From: Cotesia glomerata
Lineage: Eukaryota > Arthropoda > Insecta > Hymenoptera > Braconidae
DNA: 64,000 nt
Direction: 5' to 3'
NCBI RefSeq assembly: GCF_020080835.1
Contig: NC_058167.1
Span: 12,609,403 to 12,673,402 of the forward strand
The position numbers were made by a program, and so were the translations under genes. The notes beneath the pieces were generated by a model. It worked only from the letters and a program-made list of their open reading frames with translations, was not told the origin of the DNA and did no database searches. Shown in pieces: positions 21,872 to 33,087 of the stretch (the stretch's first letter is position 1; the number at the start of each line of letters is the position of its first letter).

Positions 21872-22290
21872 GGTCCCCCCCTTTCCCCTATCCGTTCTTT
21901 CCCAACTCCCTTAAAATTTGCTTTGATATGGCAATTTGATATGTAATGATTGCGCATTAAGGTGGCAAAGATGTAATTCCTTAGAAACTGTGGTAGATGT
22001 TGGCAAAACATTAGGCGACCTTGGTGGTGAGGGAGCAATTAATTGTTATTGCACTAAGTCCTGCAGCGGACCTATTCCCACTGAAGGTCTCAGTTTAATA
22101 GGCGGCTTATCGTCTGCATATCTGACAAACACAAAAGCGTGAGCAATCCAAATATTTTTTGGGTGAATTCTTGGATATTTTAAACGAATCTCTTGCCGAA
22201 GCTTGTACAAAGTCGACGGATGCCTACGATGGAGATATATAGCCGCATCAGCATCAGGAGGCTTTACACTAGGCATCAGTTTACCCACTT
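21872..22290 (-). pseudogene. Non-LTR retrotransposon fragment (ORF1 end / ORF2 start)
   Basis: The minus strand has an 80-residue frame including YLHRRHPSTLYKLRQEIRLK and ending at a stop near 22046. The HLCHLNAQSL motif follows in another frame. It extends the fragment seen at 2987-3299 and belongs to the same deleted element. Confidence 0.5.
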
Positions 22291-22299
22291 TTACTTGGT

Positions 22300-22560
22300 T
22301 ATTACACGCTTTATTACACGCTTTATATTAGCTTCACTTGTATGTCAGTTTGTCAGTATGTCAGTAACTCTCCGTGGGTAATCTGCGCGCCTGCGGCCTT
22401 CCTTGGTTCTGGTAGCCGTTTCTCAGGCTCGCTCTCCGAAATCGAACTCTGATTCCCCGTATTTATAATATTTATAAATAATTATTTTTTATTAGCTTCA
22501 CTTGTATGTCAGTATGTCAGTATGTCAGTATGTAACTCTCCGTGGGTAATTTGCGCGCCT
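22300..22560. repeat. Short duplicated segment with GTATGTCA runs
   Basis: The text attagcttcacttgtatgtcag, followed by repeated tatgtcagtatg and ctccgtgggtaat(c/t)tgcgcgcctg, occurs at 22327-22392 and again at 22490-22561. No gene is seen. It is probably part of a transposon end. Confidence 0.6.
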
Positions 22561-22639
22561 GAATATTTTTGATAATCAACAAATAATAGTTTAAAAACTA
22601 AAAATCACGCTTATATAAATAAACCAAACTAAAAAGTAA

Positions 22640-23055
22640 AAAATAAATAATAGTTTAAAAAAACTAAAAACACGCTTTTTATAGAAAACCAAACTAAAAA
22701 ATAGAAAATAAATTTTAATTAAGAATAGTGTTAAAAATTTCAATAAATATAAATTAATAATAGTGTAAATAAAAAAAATGTATTTTATTTTAAAAAAAGC
22801 GTGAGGTGCTTTTTAAGATATTCTCAAAATGATAATCACTCTACTCATATCTGTCAATAAAATATTTATAACTATTGACACCATGCACCTCACGCTTTTT
22901 TTAAAATAAAATACATTTTTTTTATTTACACTATTATTAATTTATATTTATTGAAATTTTTAACACTATTCTTAATTTAAATTTATTTTCTATTTTTTAG
23001 TTTGGTTTTCTATAAAAAGCGTGTTTAGTTTAGTTTTTTTAAACTATTATTTATT
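22640..23055. repeat. Large palindrome (arms about 170 bp)
   Basis: The left arm (ataatagtttaaaaaaacta, then acacgctttttatagaaaacc, to aaaaaaagcgtgaggtgc at 22810) is inverse to the right arm (gcacctcacgctttttttaa to taaactattattta). The loop is about 70 bp. It is a foldback element upstream of Vav. Confidence 0.8.
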
Positions 23056-23059
23056 CTTA

Positions 23060-24019
23060 ATACCTTTGATGCATTCATTTACATGCTTCAAACTAAAATA
23101 TATGATATGACACTGTCAATAAATTTGAATGTATAAATATTTAGCGGGTATGAAACTAAAAAAGCGACATCTTACTCTTAACACGGGAGATAGCAGAAGA
23201 TCACTCCATTCTGAACACAACGAGCGTTCAAGGTCTCAACATCAAAATGGACTCTGCTTAGCACCTCGACTCTCCCCGCTTAGTTGACGGTGGTTGATGG
23301 CATTGACGAGTGGATTGGGCTGGAGCTCACCTAAACATCGCCCTCTCAGTCACAATATAAATACAAATAAAATAAAAAGAGTGTTTATAATAGTGGTTAA
23401 AAAATAAGAGTGTAAGTTAGTGTGCCAAAAACAATATGAGTTCATCACTCGGCTCATATTGTCAAATGTACAATAATAATTACAAAATAATAGTAATTAG
23501 ATTCGAGTGTTACCCGAAACTAAAGTTGAAGATGCATGACAATGGATCAGATGTTTGTCAATTGAACCGTGCATCCCATACTCAGTAATATTATCATAAA
23601 GTGATACGAGAATCGGGATGTGGTTGAATCTTCATTCTAATTGAAGGTAATTGTTATTGATCACTCGACTATCTTCACACAGTTAAACATTGAGTTCTTC
23701 TTACTCATTTTTTTCTATTGATAAATAAAACAAACACTTTAATTAAAATAAATTGAACTATTATATATTAGTAATTTATTTATTGATATTTTTATTTTTC
23801 AGTGCCAATAAAACAAATGGAGTATTAATACACTTTGGTGTAGCTGATAATCATTCCTTCCATGGGATAATAAAATATCTAAACTATTGATAAATATATA
23901 TATATACATACCAGTAATAATAATAATAGTATTATTATTATTATTATTATTATTTTTTAAACAGTAACAATAACTAAAGTTATTTTTTTAACACGGTTGC
24001 CAAAAGTACAAGCTGCACA
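23060..24019 (+). promoter_or_regulatory. Upstream region of Vav
   Basis: A GC-richer island at 23160-23660 stands out from its AT-rich surroundings, with no long ORF. It may hold the Vav promoter and noncoding 5' exon(s). A TAA/ATT microsatellite lies at 23916-23953. The transcription start cannot be placed. Confidence 0.4.
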
Positions 24020-26253
24020 ATGAGTACAACTGAAAATGGTACTGACTCTGAGACTGGATGGCAGGAGTGTGCCAGTTGGTTGACAAGATGTGGAGCCCTT
24101 AGAGCTGACCACAAAGCCAACTGGCCATCGGCTACTGCATTTGATTTAGCGTACACCCTAAGAGATGGTGTATTGCTTTGTAATTTACTAAATTTAATAG
24201 ATCCAGGATGCATTGACATCAAGGATGTTAGCCAAAAACCCCAGATGGCACAATTTTTATGTCTGAGAAATATTAAATTATTTTTAACTGTTTGCTCCTC
24301 GACCTTTGGTCTTTCTGATTCCGACCTATTTGAACCTTCGGTGTTATTTGATTTGTCAAACTTTCATCAAGTTCTTTGCACGCTATCTGCCCTATCACAT
24401 TCGCCGAGATTTCGTCGTAAAAACATTCCGTGAGTATTTTTAAATTAGTATAGAAATCATTTTATTATCATATTTAGGAGATAAAGCTGCTTTTTTTCAT
24501 CAACCCAAATTTTAAATTCTAAATTTTATTTTATTTAAATTTAAACCAGCAACCTTGCAGTCACTATGTGACTGCTGTGACTTGTGAACTATAAATAAAA
24601 GAAATTTCGCTTTATTAAATAATGAATTTTGTTAAATTGCACTGTAATTTTTTAACTGTTGACGTTTTTTAAAATATAAGCTCATCCCGATGTTACACTC
24701 GTCAAGAGCTTTCATTTGAGTACCCACATGCATTTTTGATATATACATATATATAATATATATAAATATATAAAATATATGAAAAATTGATGTGGGTACT
24801 CAAATGAAAGGTCTCGATGAGTGTAACATCGGGATGAGCTTATATCTTTAAAAATGTCAATAGTTCACAAGATACAAAGTAATTTTTTAATTATATATCT
24901 AGAAATAAAGCATTTTTGAATGCAGCCTAAATACTTATCATCATAAATTGACTATTGGTGAGAATGATATGAAATCTTAAAAAGGCACAAATTCAAATCA
25001 AGACCTTTGCAATGACGCTGAATTTAACCATAAAAACCTATTTTATCATATAAATACACTGCTCACAAAATTTTGCTTATTCTCTTAATAATATAGATTA
25101 TTTTTCACATTATTCAAATGTTAATAAAATGATTTTTAAATCTGTTTATTTTGTTCACATTTAGTAAAAATAATTTATCATTACAGAGGATTTACTATTG
25201 GACGTGATCGGTCACAGGAAGATGCATACAAAGATCTTCAGAGCGCAGGAGTTGGGTTAGTACAAATAAAAATATAATAATACTTAACCAAAACTAATCA
25301 TCTAGCACAGATCATAAATTTATGATTAAATTTTTTTTTCTTCATCTTCCCACTACCATAAAAAAGATAAATCTAACTATCTCCTCATGCTAATATAAAT
25401 ATTACGACAAATAAATTTAGTCCCACGAGTACAGAGGTGGGATTTACCATAAAACCTAGAGCAGTGGATCCTGATGAATCCCAAGTATATCAAGAGTTAC
25501 TCTGCTTTTCAACAACAGCTCACCACGAATGGTCTTTTACGACAACCGAGGTACTATGTGTTGCTATTAAACACAGACTAATTTAACGTCTGTAGTTTAA
25601 AGGATTTGTAATTAGAGTACCTAATAAATCCCAGCGTTGGCAAAAATTTTTTTTATTTTTAATTTCATTTTAAAAATCATGCTGCGTTATTGGTGATAAG
25701 CCAGCTATTTTGCGTAGTGCATGAGCCTTATTTTTGGTTTGTTGTTTTTTTTTATGCAATTAGTCGTGAGACTGAGGGTCGCCGGAGAAGATCGCGACGG
25801 CGAGAAGGTGACGAGGCAGGTGGTGGAGGAGGAGATGAAATTGAAGACCCAGTTGGCCAGGAAGAGGATGGCTACGGGGCCTTTTGTAGTCACGCACAAA
25901 GCGAAGAGATCTACCATGACCTTTGTAGTCTACACCTGCCGCCTCCTCCAAGCGCCGCGCAGGTCATTATTATTTTTTTATTTTATTATCATTATTATTT
26001 TACTTTATGCCAAACGCAAAAATCCTGCATGAGGTCTAATTGTATATTTTTAAAATATATCAAGCATGTAAAAAAAAATTTTTTTTAACCGTAATTAATT
26101 ATTTATATTTATGTTGTATTGATAATTAACCCGCTGAGGACACACGGGGTCCAGTGGACCCCTGATGAACTTTGAGACAATTTTAAATTTAGAAGGAAAT
26201 TTATAAATGAGACTTAGTCTAATTTACGACTTATTTCATTGATATTCTTGAAG

Positions 26254-26291
<38 letters not shown>

Positions 26292-29200
26292 TAATAATTA
26301 TAATACAAGAGTTTTATGACAAAAAACTAAATCTTTCTATATTATTTTGCATGTTTAAATGTCTTATTCTCATTTTAAGCGACTGACCGAAATTCGTAAC
26401 TTCAAACTTCAGAATAAATATATTTTTTCCAAACTTCATCAAATATTGATTTTTTTCCTTAAAATATATTGTTTTCTGAATAAAATAGCGTCAGTTTTTT
26501 TTCGATATCGTAAAAATCAAAATTTCTGCGAGTTTTTATATAAAAAAAGTTCAATTTCGTAAGTTTTTTTTTCTAAACGATTTTTCAGTATTTTTATATT
26601 ATTAGAAATTAAAAAGAACTATTAAGATATTTAAAAAGAATGTTATATTAAAGTTTGGTGACAATCATAAGTCAATACATCACATAGGAAACGAATTAGA
26701 ACTGGACTCCGTGTGTCCTTAAGGGGTTACATGGGTTTTCTCCGGGAAAAAATGGCCTATTTTCACCCAATTTTTTTAATAGAAAAAATGAAATATTTTA
26801 TTCAAACTTTTTACTGTCTTAAAGATACATGTTGAATAAGGGATTACTGAAATTAAAAAAAAAATATTAAAAACTCTGCTAATATGACGTCATTTCAGTC
26901 CGCGTGATCAGCAGAACTCCTAGCAGGATTATTTGAAGTGAAAAAAAAAATATGAGCTACTAAGACTTCAAACTAGGTCTTGAACGAAGGAAAAAAAAAT
27001 GAAAATTGGATTTTTGGTAGAGGTTTTTACAAAAAAATTAAAAATTTGGCTAAAATTTCGCGGCATTTTTTTTTTTAAATAGTTGTAATTGAAAAAAAAA
27101 ATCTTTCGTTCAAGACCTTGTAAATTATATCTTGAAGACCTGTCTAAAATTTTATCAAGATCGGTTGAGTAGTTCTCGAGAAATCTTGACAACCGTCTTT
27201 GAAAACATAGTTTTGAGAAAAACGCGTTTAAAGTTTTGAGTGACAATACAACAGCGCATTAAGCGCGCAACTTTTTAAAACTGTATCTCCGAAACAATTA
27301 TTCGGAACGATTTGAAACTTTAGGACAATATTCTAGAGATTTTGTAGAATTTAATAAAACATTAAAAAAAATGTTTTGAAACCGTGAAATCCATGTAACC
27401 CCTTAATTACGTATGGCCGAGCTTTATTAATTGTTACCAGTTAAATAATAATATTTTTCTGTCTTTTATTGGACACTAGCGTAAAAATATTCAACTATTA
27501 AAAAATTACCAACAATCTAATTGTACGTGTACAAACAATACCCACTTAGTAATGATAAATAATCGCAATAAAATAAAAATTAATTTTTTTAAGTAATTGT
27601 CTTTTTAATTTAACTTGTTGCTTTAAATCCTAAATTGTTTTCCTTATTTTTTATTTATATTTTCATTATTATTTTCGTTAATTTTCTTTTAAAGCCATGT
27701 AAAAATAATCTGTATGAAATGACATTTACTTTGTTCAATATTCATGGAATTTACACTACTTTGTACAAAACTTACTAAACTACATAATTTTATATGTAGA
27801 TTAATAAATATTTACATGGAAATTTTTAGTTAGTACTTTAATTAGTTTCTTTTTTTTTTTTGTATGCGATCGATTGTTTGTTACTTTAGACATTTATAGA
27901 CTTATTAGTATAAAGACTCAAAAACAATTGTAATGTACAATTGTAATTAAATATTGCAGCAGCTAAAACAAATTTATTCTTAATCAGATTATTTGTGATG
28001 TGATAGGAATAGTTTGGCATTATTACGGAAAACAATTCAACTATTTGATTGGAGTATTGTATAAAATAAATAAACTATTTACAAAGTTAAATAAATAAAT
28101 AAATACTTAGGACGTAATGAGTAACAGCAGTCACATTTTTGTACAACAATCGTAGATAAACGATTAATATAAATAGGAAAAATTACTCCTTTCCAAAAAA
28201 TTTTTTATTTCTAATATACAATCCAAAACGAAGTAATTTAAATGAGTATTTGAATTTAATGACTTTTTAATAGTATTGCTAAAATTTAATATCAACTATT
28301 TGATTGGAGTATTGTATATTAGTACAAAGACTCAAAAACGTACGTGTACAAATAATTCTCACTCAGTAATGATAAATAAAATAAGTTTTTTAAAACCGTG
28401 AAACCCATGTAACCCCTTAACGTTATTTTTTCCACGTGTGTCCTCAACGGACAGATTAGATTAATTATTATTAAAGTAATAAATGAGTTTTAATTTACAG
28501 GGAGGAACTATTCCAGGTGGAGAAAAAAGAGATTATGTTATACAAGAGCTCGTTGAAACAGAGCGTAATTATTCCGAAGTATTAAATAGTCTTCTACGAC
28601 ATTTTGCACGTCCTGTATCGTCATTACTACGTCCAAAAGATGCAGCAAGAATATTTTTTGGTATTAAAGATTTATCAGAGATTCATGCCGGTGTGCATAG
28701 TCAATTACGTAAAGCACGTAATGGTGCTGCTATTGCTCAAGTATTTCTCGATTGGCGAGAGAAGTTCCTTATTTACGGTGATTATTGTGCTAATCTTACA
28801 GTAGCTCAAAATACCCTCCAAGAGGCTTGTTCGCACAATGAACTTGTTAATCAAGAAGTTATTCGTTGCCAACAAGAAGCTAACAATGGAAAGTTCAAAC
28901 TTCGTGACATTCTATCAGTTCCAATGCAACGAGTGTTAAAGTATCACTTGTTGTTGGACAAACTTGTTGAAGAGACTCCTCGTGAGCTGGCTGAAGATTT
29001 ACGTCAGTTAAGTAAAGCTCGGGAGGTGATGGTAGACGTAGCTCAATATATTAACGAAGTTAAACGCGACTCTGATACTCTGGATATTATAAAAGATATT
29101 CAAGCGTCTATTGTCGACTGGGACGTAAGCGATGGTACGCAGCTCAAAGACTTTGGCCGGTTATTGAGAGACGGCGAGCTCAAAGTAAAAGCACACGGAG

Positions 29201-31814
29201 ATCAAAGAGTTAAAGCTCGTTATGCTTTTGTATTTGAACAAGCCGTTCTGCTGTGCAAAGCCGGGAGAGGCGATCAATATTGCTATCGAGAAACACTTAG
29301 ACTTGATGATTATCGGCTTGAAGACCACATAGGCCGGCGAATCCTCGGACGAGACTCTCGGTGGTCCTATCAGTGGTTATTGGTTCACAAACAAGCCTAC
29401 ACTGCGTACACACTCTACGCACGCACCGAGGACCAGAAGCAGATGTGGATGAAAGCTATGCAAGATGCTATGGACAATGTTAATCCTGCTGCTTGTCGTG
29501 TAACTAATCATAAATTTCGGTTAATGACTTTTGAGACTGCTAGAAGTTGTCAGCGCTGTGGGAAGTTTCTTAAAGGACGTATTTTTCAAGTGAGTAGAAT
29601 TTTATTTCTGCACAAAAAAAAATTAACTTGAATCAAGTAAATAATTTTTGAGAATTTCATCTTCTTGATTTGAGTAGAAAAATTATTGGTAAATATTTAC
29701 ACCATTTTCATTTTCATTTTTTTGAACAAAATTTCTATTTGATTTTATTGATATATTTTTTTTTATATACATAAAAAAATGAACAATTAAAAAAAATAGT
29801 TTATTTATTTATTCATTAATCAACATACGCCTATCGGTAATATACATCAATAGAGAGTGTTAAAATTAAATAACATTAATTTAAGAGAAAAATTAATTCG
29901 AATTTAATTAATGAAAAAAACGAGAAAAAAAAAGAAAGAAGTCTTTGTAATTTGTACATAAATGAGCAATTGTTTTTTTATATTTGACATATATGCACTG
30001 GATGTGCCACCGTAGAATTCCACTTCACCATTTAGCTTGTTCATAAGGTTTACGATTAGTAAGTTGATTATCACAATTTTAACAAATTTTCAACAAAATT
30101 TATAAATTTTTTTGAAAATTTAGATTCTTAACTTTTTTTTTAATTGTTTGTTTTTTTATGTACTTTTAAAAAAAAAAAAAACATCAAAAAAAGATAAATT
30201 AGAAATTCTATCCAAAAATATGAGAGCCAAAATTTTTTCCAACTTATTATTTATTTATTTGTAAAGAAACGCCCTCGGCAATTTACAACAATATGTTACA
30301 TTTTTATGTATAGAATGTTTAGAATTAATGATTTTATACAGTACATAACATCTGTAAAGAGAAGATAAATTTAAGAAATTAAAGAATTAAATTTGAAAGA
30401 AAAAAAATTATAAAAAATTTCAAAGAATAAGAAAAACTTAATATGTCTGATAGTTTATAATCACAATTTGATAGTTTATAATTAATTATTTTAGAATCAC
30501 CCTTTTTACTTTACTTTTTATTTTGAAGGCAAAAAAGCTATCGAAATCTTTATTTTTTTCTTTCAAGATATTTTTTATCATAAATGCGCTATAAAAACAA
30601 GCAGAATAAAAAAAAATTTGAAAATGTTAATTTTTCACCTAGATATGGCCAAAAATAGGGTGAACCCTAGGTGTAAATAATTACCAATTTCTTAAGCTAA
30701 GATATTTTTTTTGGTTTAAATAAATTTTACTTGATTCTAGAATTTTTCGTCTTGATCCAAGACAGTGAAACTCTTAAAAATTATTTTCTAGGTTTAAGAA
30801 TTTTTCTCTTGATTCAAATTAATTTTTTTTTCTGTGTGTTAATTCAAAAAAATTCCATCGCTGTTCATGTTAATAATAAAAAATAACAGTTTTAATTTTT
30901 TATGCTAACTAGTTTAGCAAAATTTAATTGAGTTATTAATTTTTTTTTTTAATAAATATTAAATTGGCTCATATTTAGCGACCGAATCTCCTTGAAATAT
31001 GTTGAATATTTAACAACGGTTTTGTGTTACAAAAGATAAATTTCTGCTTAATCGTAAGTTTAAATGATAAATATCTTGTGATAGGGGTATAGCTGCGATG
31101 TATGTCGTTTGGCAGTACACAAACAATGCATATCATATTCCGGACGTTGTATGCCGGTACCTCCCACGCCACCACTACCTCCTCCTCTACCGTGTGACCG
31201 TGCTCTCTCGGTTAAACTGTGGTTTGTGGGCGAAATGGGAAGAGATGCGGCTGCACATAAACTTGAGGCCAGAGAAGATGGAACATACATGCTGCGAGTA
31301 CGGCCTGCTGGACAACCTCGATTAAAACATGAAACTAATTACGCCTTGAGTATCAAGTAAATATTTTGTTATAAATTTCAAATAAATTTAATCATTTAAA
31401 GTTTGGCCTTTGCTCGTCTATTTAAATATTTAAATTAAATTAAACACTTATTTCAGAACTGATGGGGCTGTTAAACACATAAGGGTTTTCAAGCGTGATG
31501 TTGATGGTACGGAGCTGTACTATTTGAGCGAATCTCGATTCTTCAAGAGCGTCGTCGAGCTTGTTGAGTACTACGAGCGTGCATCCTTGTCGGAGAATTT
31601 CGAAAACTTGGATCAACGGCTTCTATGGCCATTTAGACGCGTGTTAGCCAAAGCACTCTTTGATTTTCGCGCAGGCGAGCGTAATCAATTGACACTAAGA
31701 CGGGGGTGTCGGGTTGTCGTACTGAGCAAAGAAGGCGACGCTAAAGGCTGGTGGAAGGGTAAAATAGCTGATCAAGTTGGATTTTTTCCGAAAGAATACG
31801 TCGAGGAAGAATAG
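24020..31814 (+). CDS. Vav: Vav Rho/Rac guanine nucleotide exchange factor
   Basis: Proposed coding exons are 24020-24429, 25187-25255, 25421-25550, 25771-25962, 28501-29589, 31085-31356 and 31457-31814, giving about 839 aa. In order: calponin-homology domain (residues 1-125), acidic linker with a YHDL tyrosine (about 205-267), DH exchange domain (from YVIQELVETERNY, 277-450), PH domain (465-590), C1 zinc finger (HKFRLMTF...CQRCGKF and CDVCRLAVHKQC, 607-655), proline-rich stretch, SH2 (from 676) and one C-terminal SH3 (782-836). It activates Rho-family GTPases downstream of tyrosine kinases. The single SH3 fits the invertebrate form. The least certain point is the exon 4 acceptor: AG at 25770 keeps frame, while the stronger AG at 25763 does not with the chosen donor. 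Introns carry many MITEs. Confidence 0.93.
24545..25100. repeat. Foldback repeat in Vav intron 1
   Basis: It starts agcaaccttgcagtcactatgtgac and ends tttgcttattctcttaat. The core has the gatgttacactcgtcaagagc hairpin also found in 9607-11345 and 62470-63110. Confidence 0.8.
26119..28455. mobile_element. Nested elements in Vav intron 4
   Basis: The outer ends ccgctgaggacacacgg (26131) and cgtgtgtcctcaacgg (28435-28450) are inverse. Within lies a 680-bp element at 26723-27402 with ends ggggttacatgg and ccatgtaacccc, flanked by TTAA on both sides, as in piggyBac-like elements. A second such end (cccatgtaaccccttaa) is at 28397-28413. A T run of about 44 bp lies at 26247-26290. No transposase is seen. 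Confidence 0.65.
29611..30836. mobile_element. CACAGAAAA-type element with nested debris (Vav intron 5)
   Basis: The ends cacaaaaaaaaattaacttg and attaatttttttttctgtg match the 222-bp MITE at 5317. Inside are an 85-bp fragment (about 29810-29895) shared with 19205-19290, next to an AAAT run, and a 300-bp segment (30247-30540) shared with 47833-48395. Confidence 0.6.
30247..30540 (-). repeat. LINE/SINE-like 3' end with AAAT tail
   Basis: On the minus strand this ends gtttctttacaaataaataaataa, a retroposon-type tail. The same sequence recurs at 47833-48395, sharing tttagaatcacccttttt at the other end. The family is unknown. Confidence 0.55.
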
Positions 31815-31956
31815 CCTATGGATATTAAAAATAAAACTATTAAATAGTGTTCTTCCAAGTCAACTTGATTGCACGGCTTCTTTATTAATAAAATATTAAT
31901 TATTGTAATTAATGAATTAGGCAAGCACTCATCCAAAGAAATATACGATAATATGT

Positions 31957-32530
31957 CCGGCTGCTTAATTTTAAAACACAGTAATTGATAATTTTAAGAT
32001 TTTTTTAATTACTTTGTACACGGAAAGAACAAGATGACACTAGGTATCATCTCAGATTATACTCAGTGATATCTGTGGTGAAAAAAAATTTTAGATAGCT
32101 AGAAAAATCCAGATTATAATTAGTGATATCTGGATTATACTCATTGTAATCTGGATTAGACTAGCTACTATCTGAAATTTTTTTTCACTCAGTATAATCT
32201 GAGATGATATCCAGTGTCATCTTGCTCTTTCCGTGTAGATTCTCATCCATGTTTTACGAAATATTAAACAACAAATCTTATCGAATTGAATATTATTGAA
32301 TTTCCCAAAATTTCTTGTCTAATATTTTTTTTAATTTTTATTTAAAAAAAAAAAATTTGTGCGCCAAATTGATAAAAAATTTGATTTATGAATAGAAAAT
32401 ACTTTAATATAAATCTTTTTAAGAAAAAATACTTGAAATTAAGGTATAAAAGTTGTAAAAAATGCAGCAATACTAAAAAAAAAAATCAGGTATAAAAATT
32501 TTACACTGTGTTTTAAAATTGAGCAGCCGT
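31957..32530. mobile_element. CGGCTGC MITE interrupted by another MITE
   Basis: The outer arms cggctgcttaattttaaaacacag and ctgtgttttaaaattgagcagccg match the 13106-13345 element. At 32019-32235 lies a 217-bp element with ends cacggaaagaacaagatga and tcatcttgctctttccgtg, flanked by TA. Its sibling is at 50757-50957. Confidence 0.75.
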
Positions 32531-33087
32531 GTCTTTTGTGCAATCGCATTTAAATCACTGTTGAAACTAGTCCTTGGACAGACAGTTGACGTTTAAAACG
32601 TAGACATAAATTGAAAAAAAAAATTATATTTAATTTAGCACAATTATCAACGGACAATTCTGTCAAGCAACAATATGTCGCTCATAAAATACATGAATTG
32701 TTGTTAAATATTCGGCATTAAATACCAAGTAATGAAACTGTTAAATAATTGTTACTCATTTTTGCTTGGAAATGAGACTGCTTGAAAAACAAATGCTTTT
32801 ATGTACTAAAAAAAAATTAAATCAGGGCTTTTAATCGCCTATATATATATATATACCATTATATTTACATAAAAAAAAATACAAATCAATTGTTATTCTT
32901 GACGAAAAAAAAAAATATATATATATGCTATTTTTTAATGATTAAGACATATTGTCCACTCGTGCCAATAAAATTTTAGAAATAAAGACAATTATAATGT
33001 ATATATTTCGTTGTAAAAAATATAATATTATCTTTCTTGAAAAAGTACTTATTGTAAATTTAAATATATCACATTATGCATGAGTAA

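Larger units (their letters stand above)
19540..22184. repeat. Long direct duplication, copy 2
   Basis: This is the partner of 1-3299. Relative to copy 1 it lacks about 0.9 kb near 20120 and carries an extra MITE at 21599-21869. Identity is very high by eye, so the duplication is young. It includes the deleted retrotransposon (20960-21482, minus) and the tRNA-like module (21485-21556). Confidence 0.93.

Noticed and set aside
22640..23055. Viral or polydnavirus-type integration signal
   Set aside because: Only a simple foldback palindrome is seen, with no viral gene, and nothing in the window supports a proviral segment.
25721..26032. Alternative frame over Vav exon 4
   Set aside because: The chosen frame gives an acidic stretch and the YHDL tyrosine motif expected in Vav. 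The other is basic and unlike the family.
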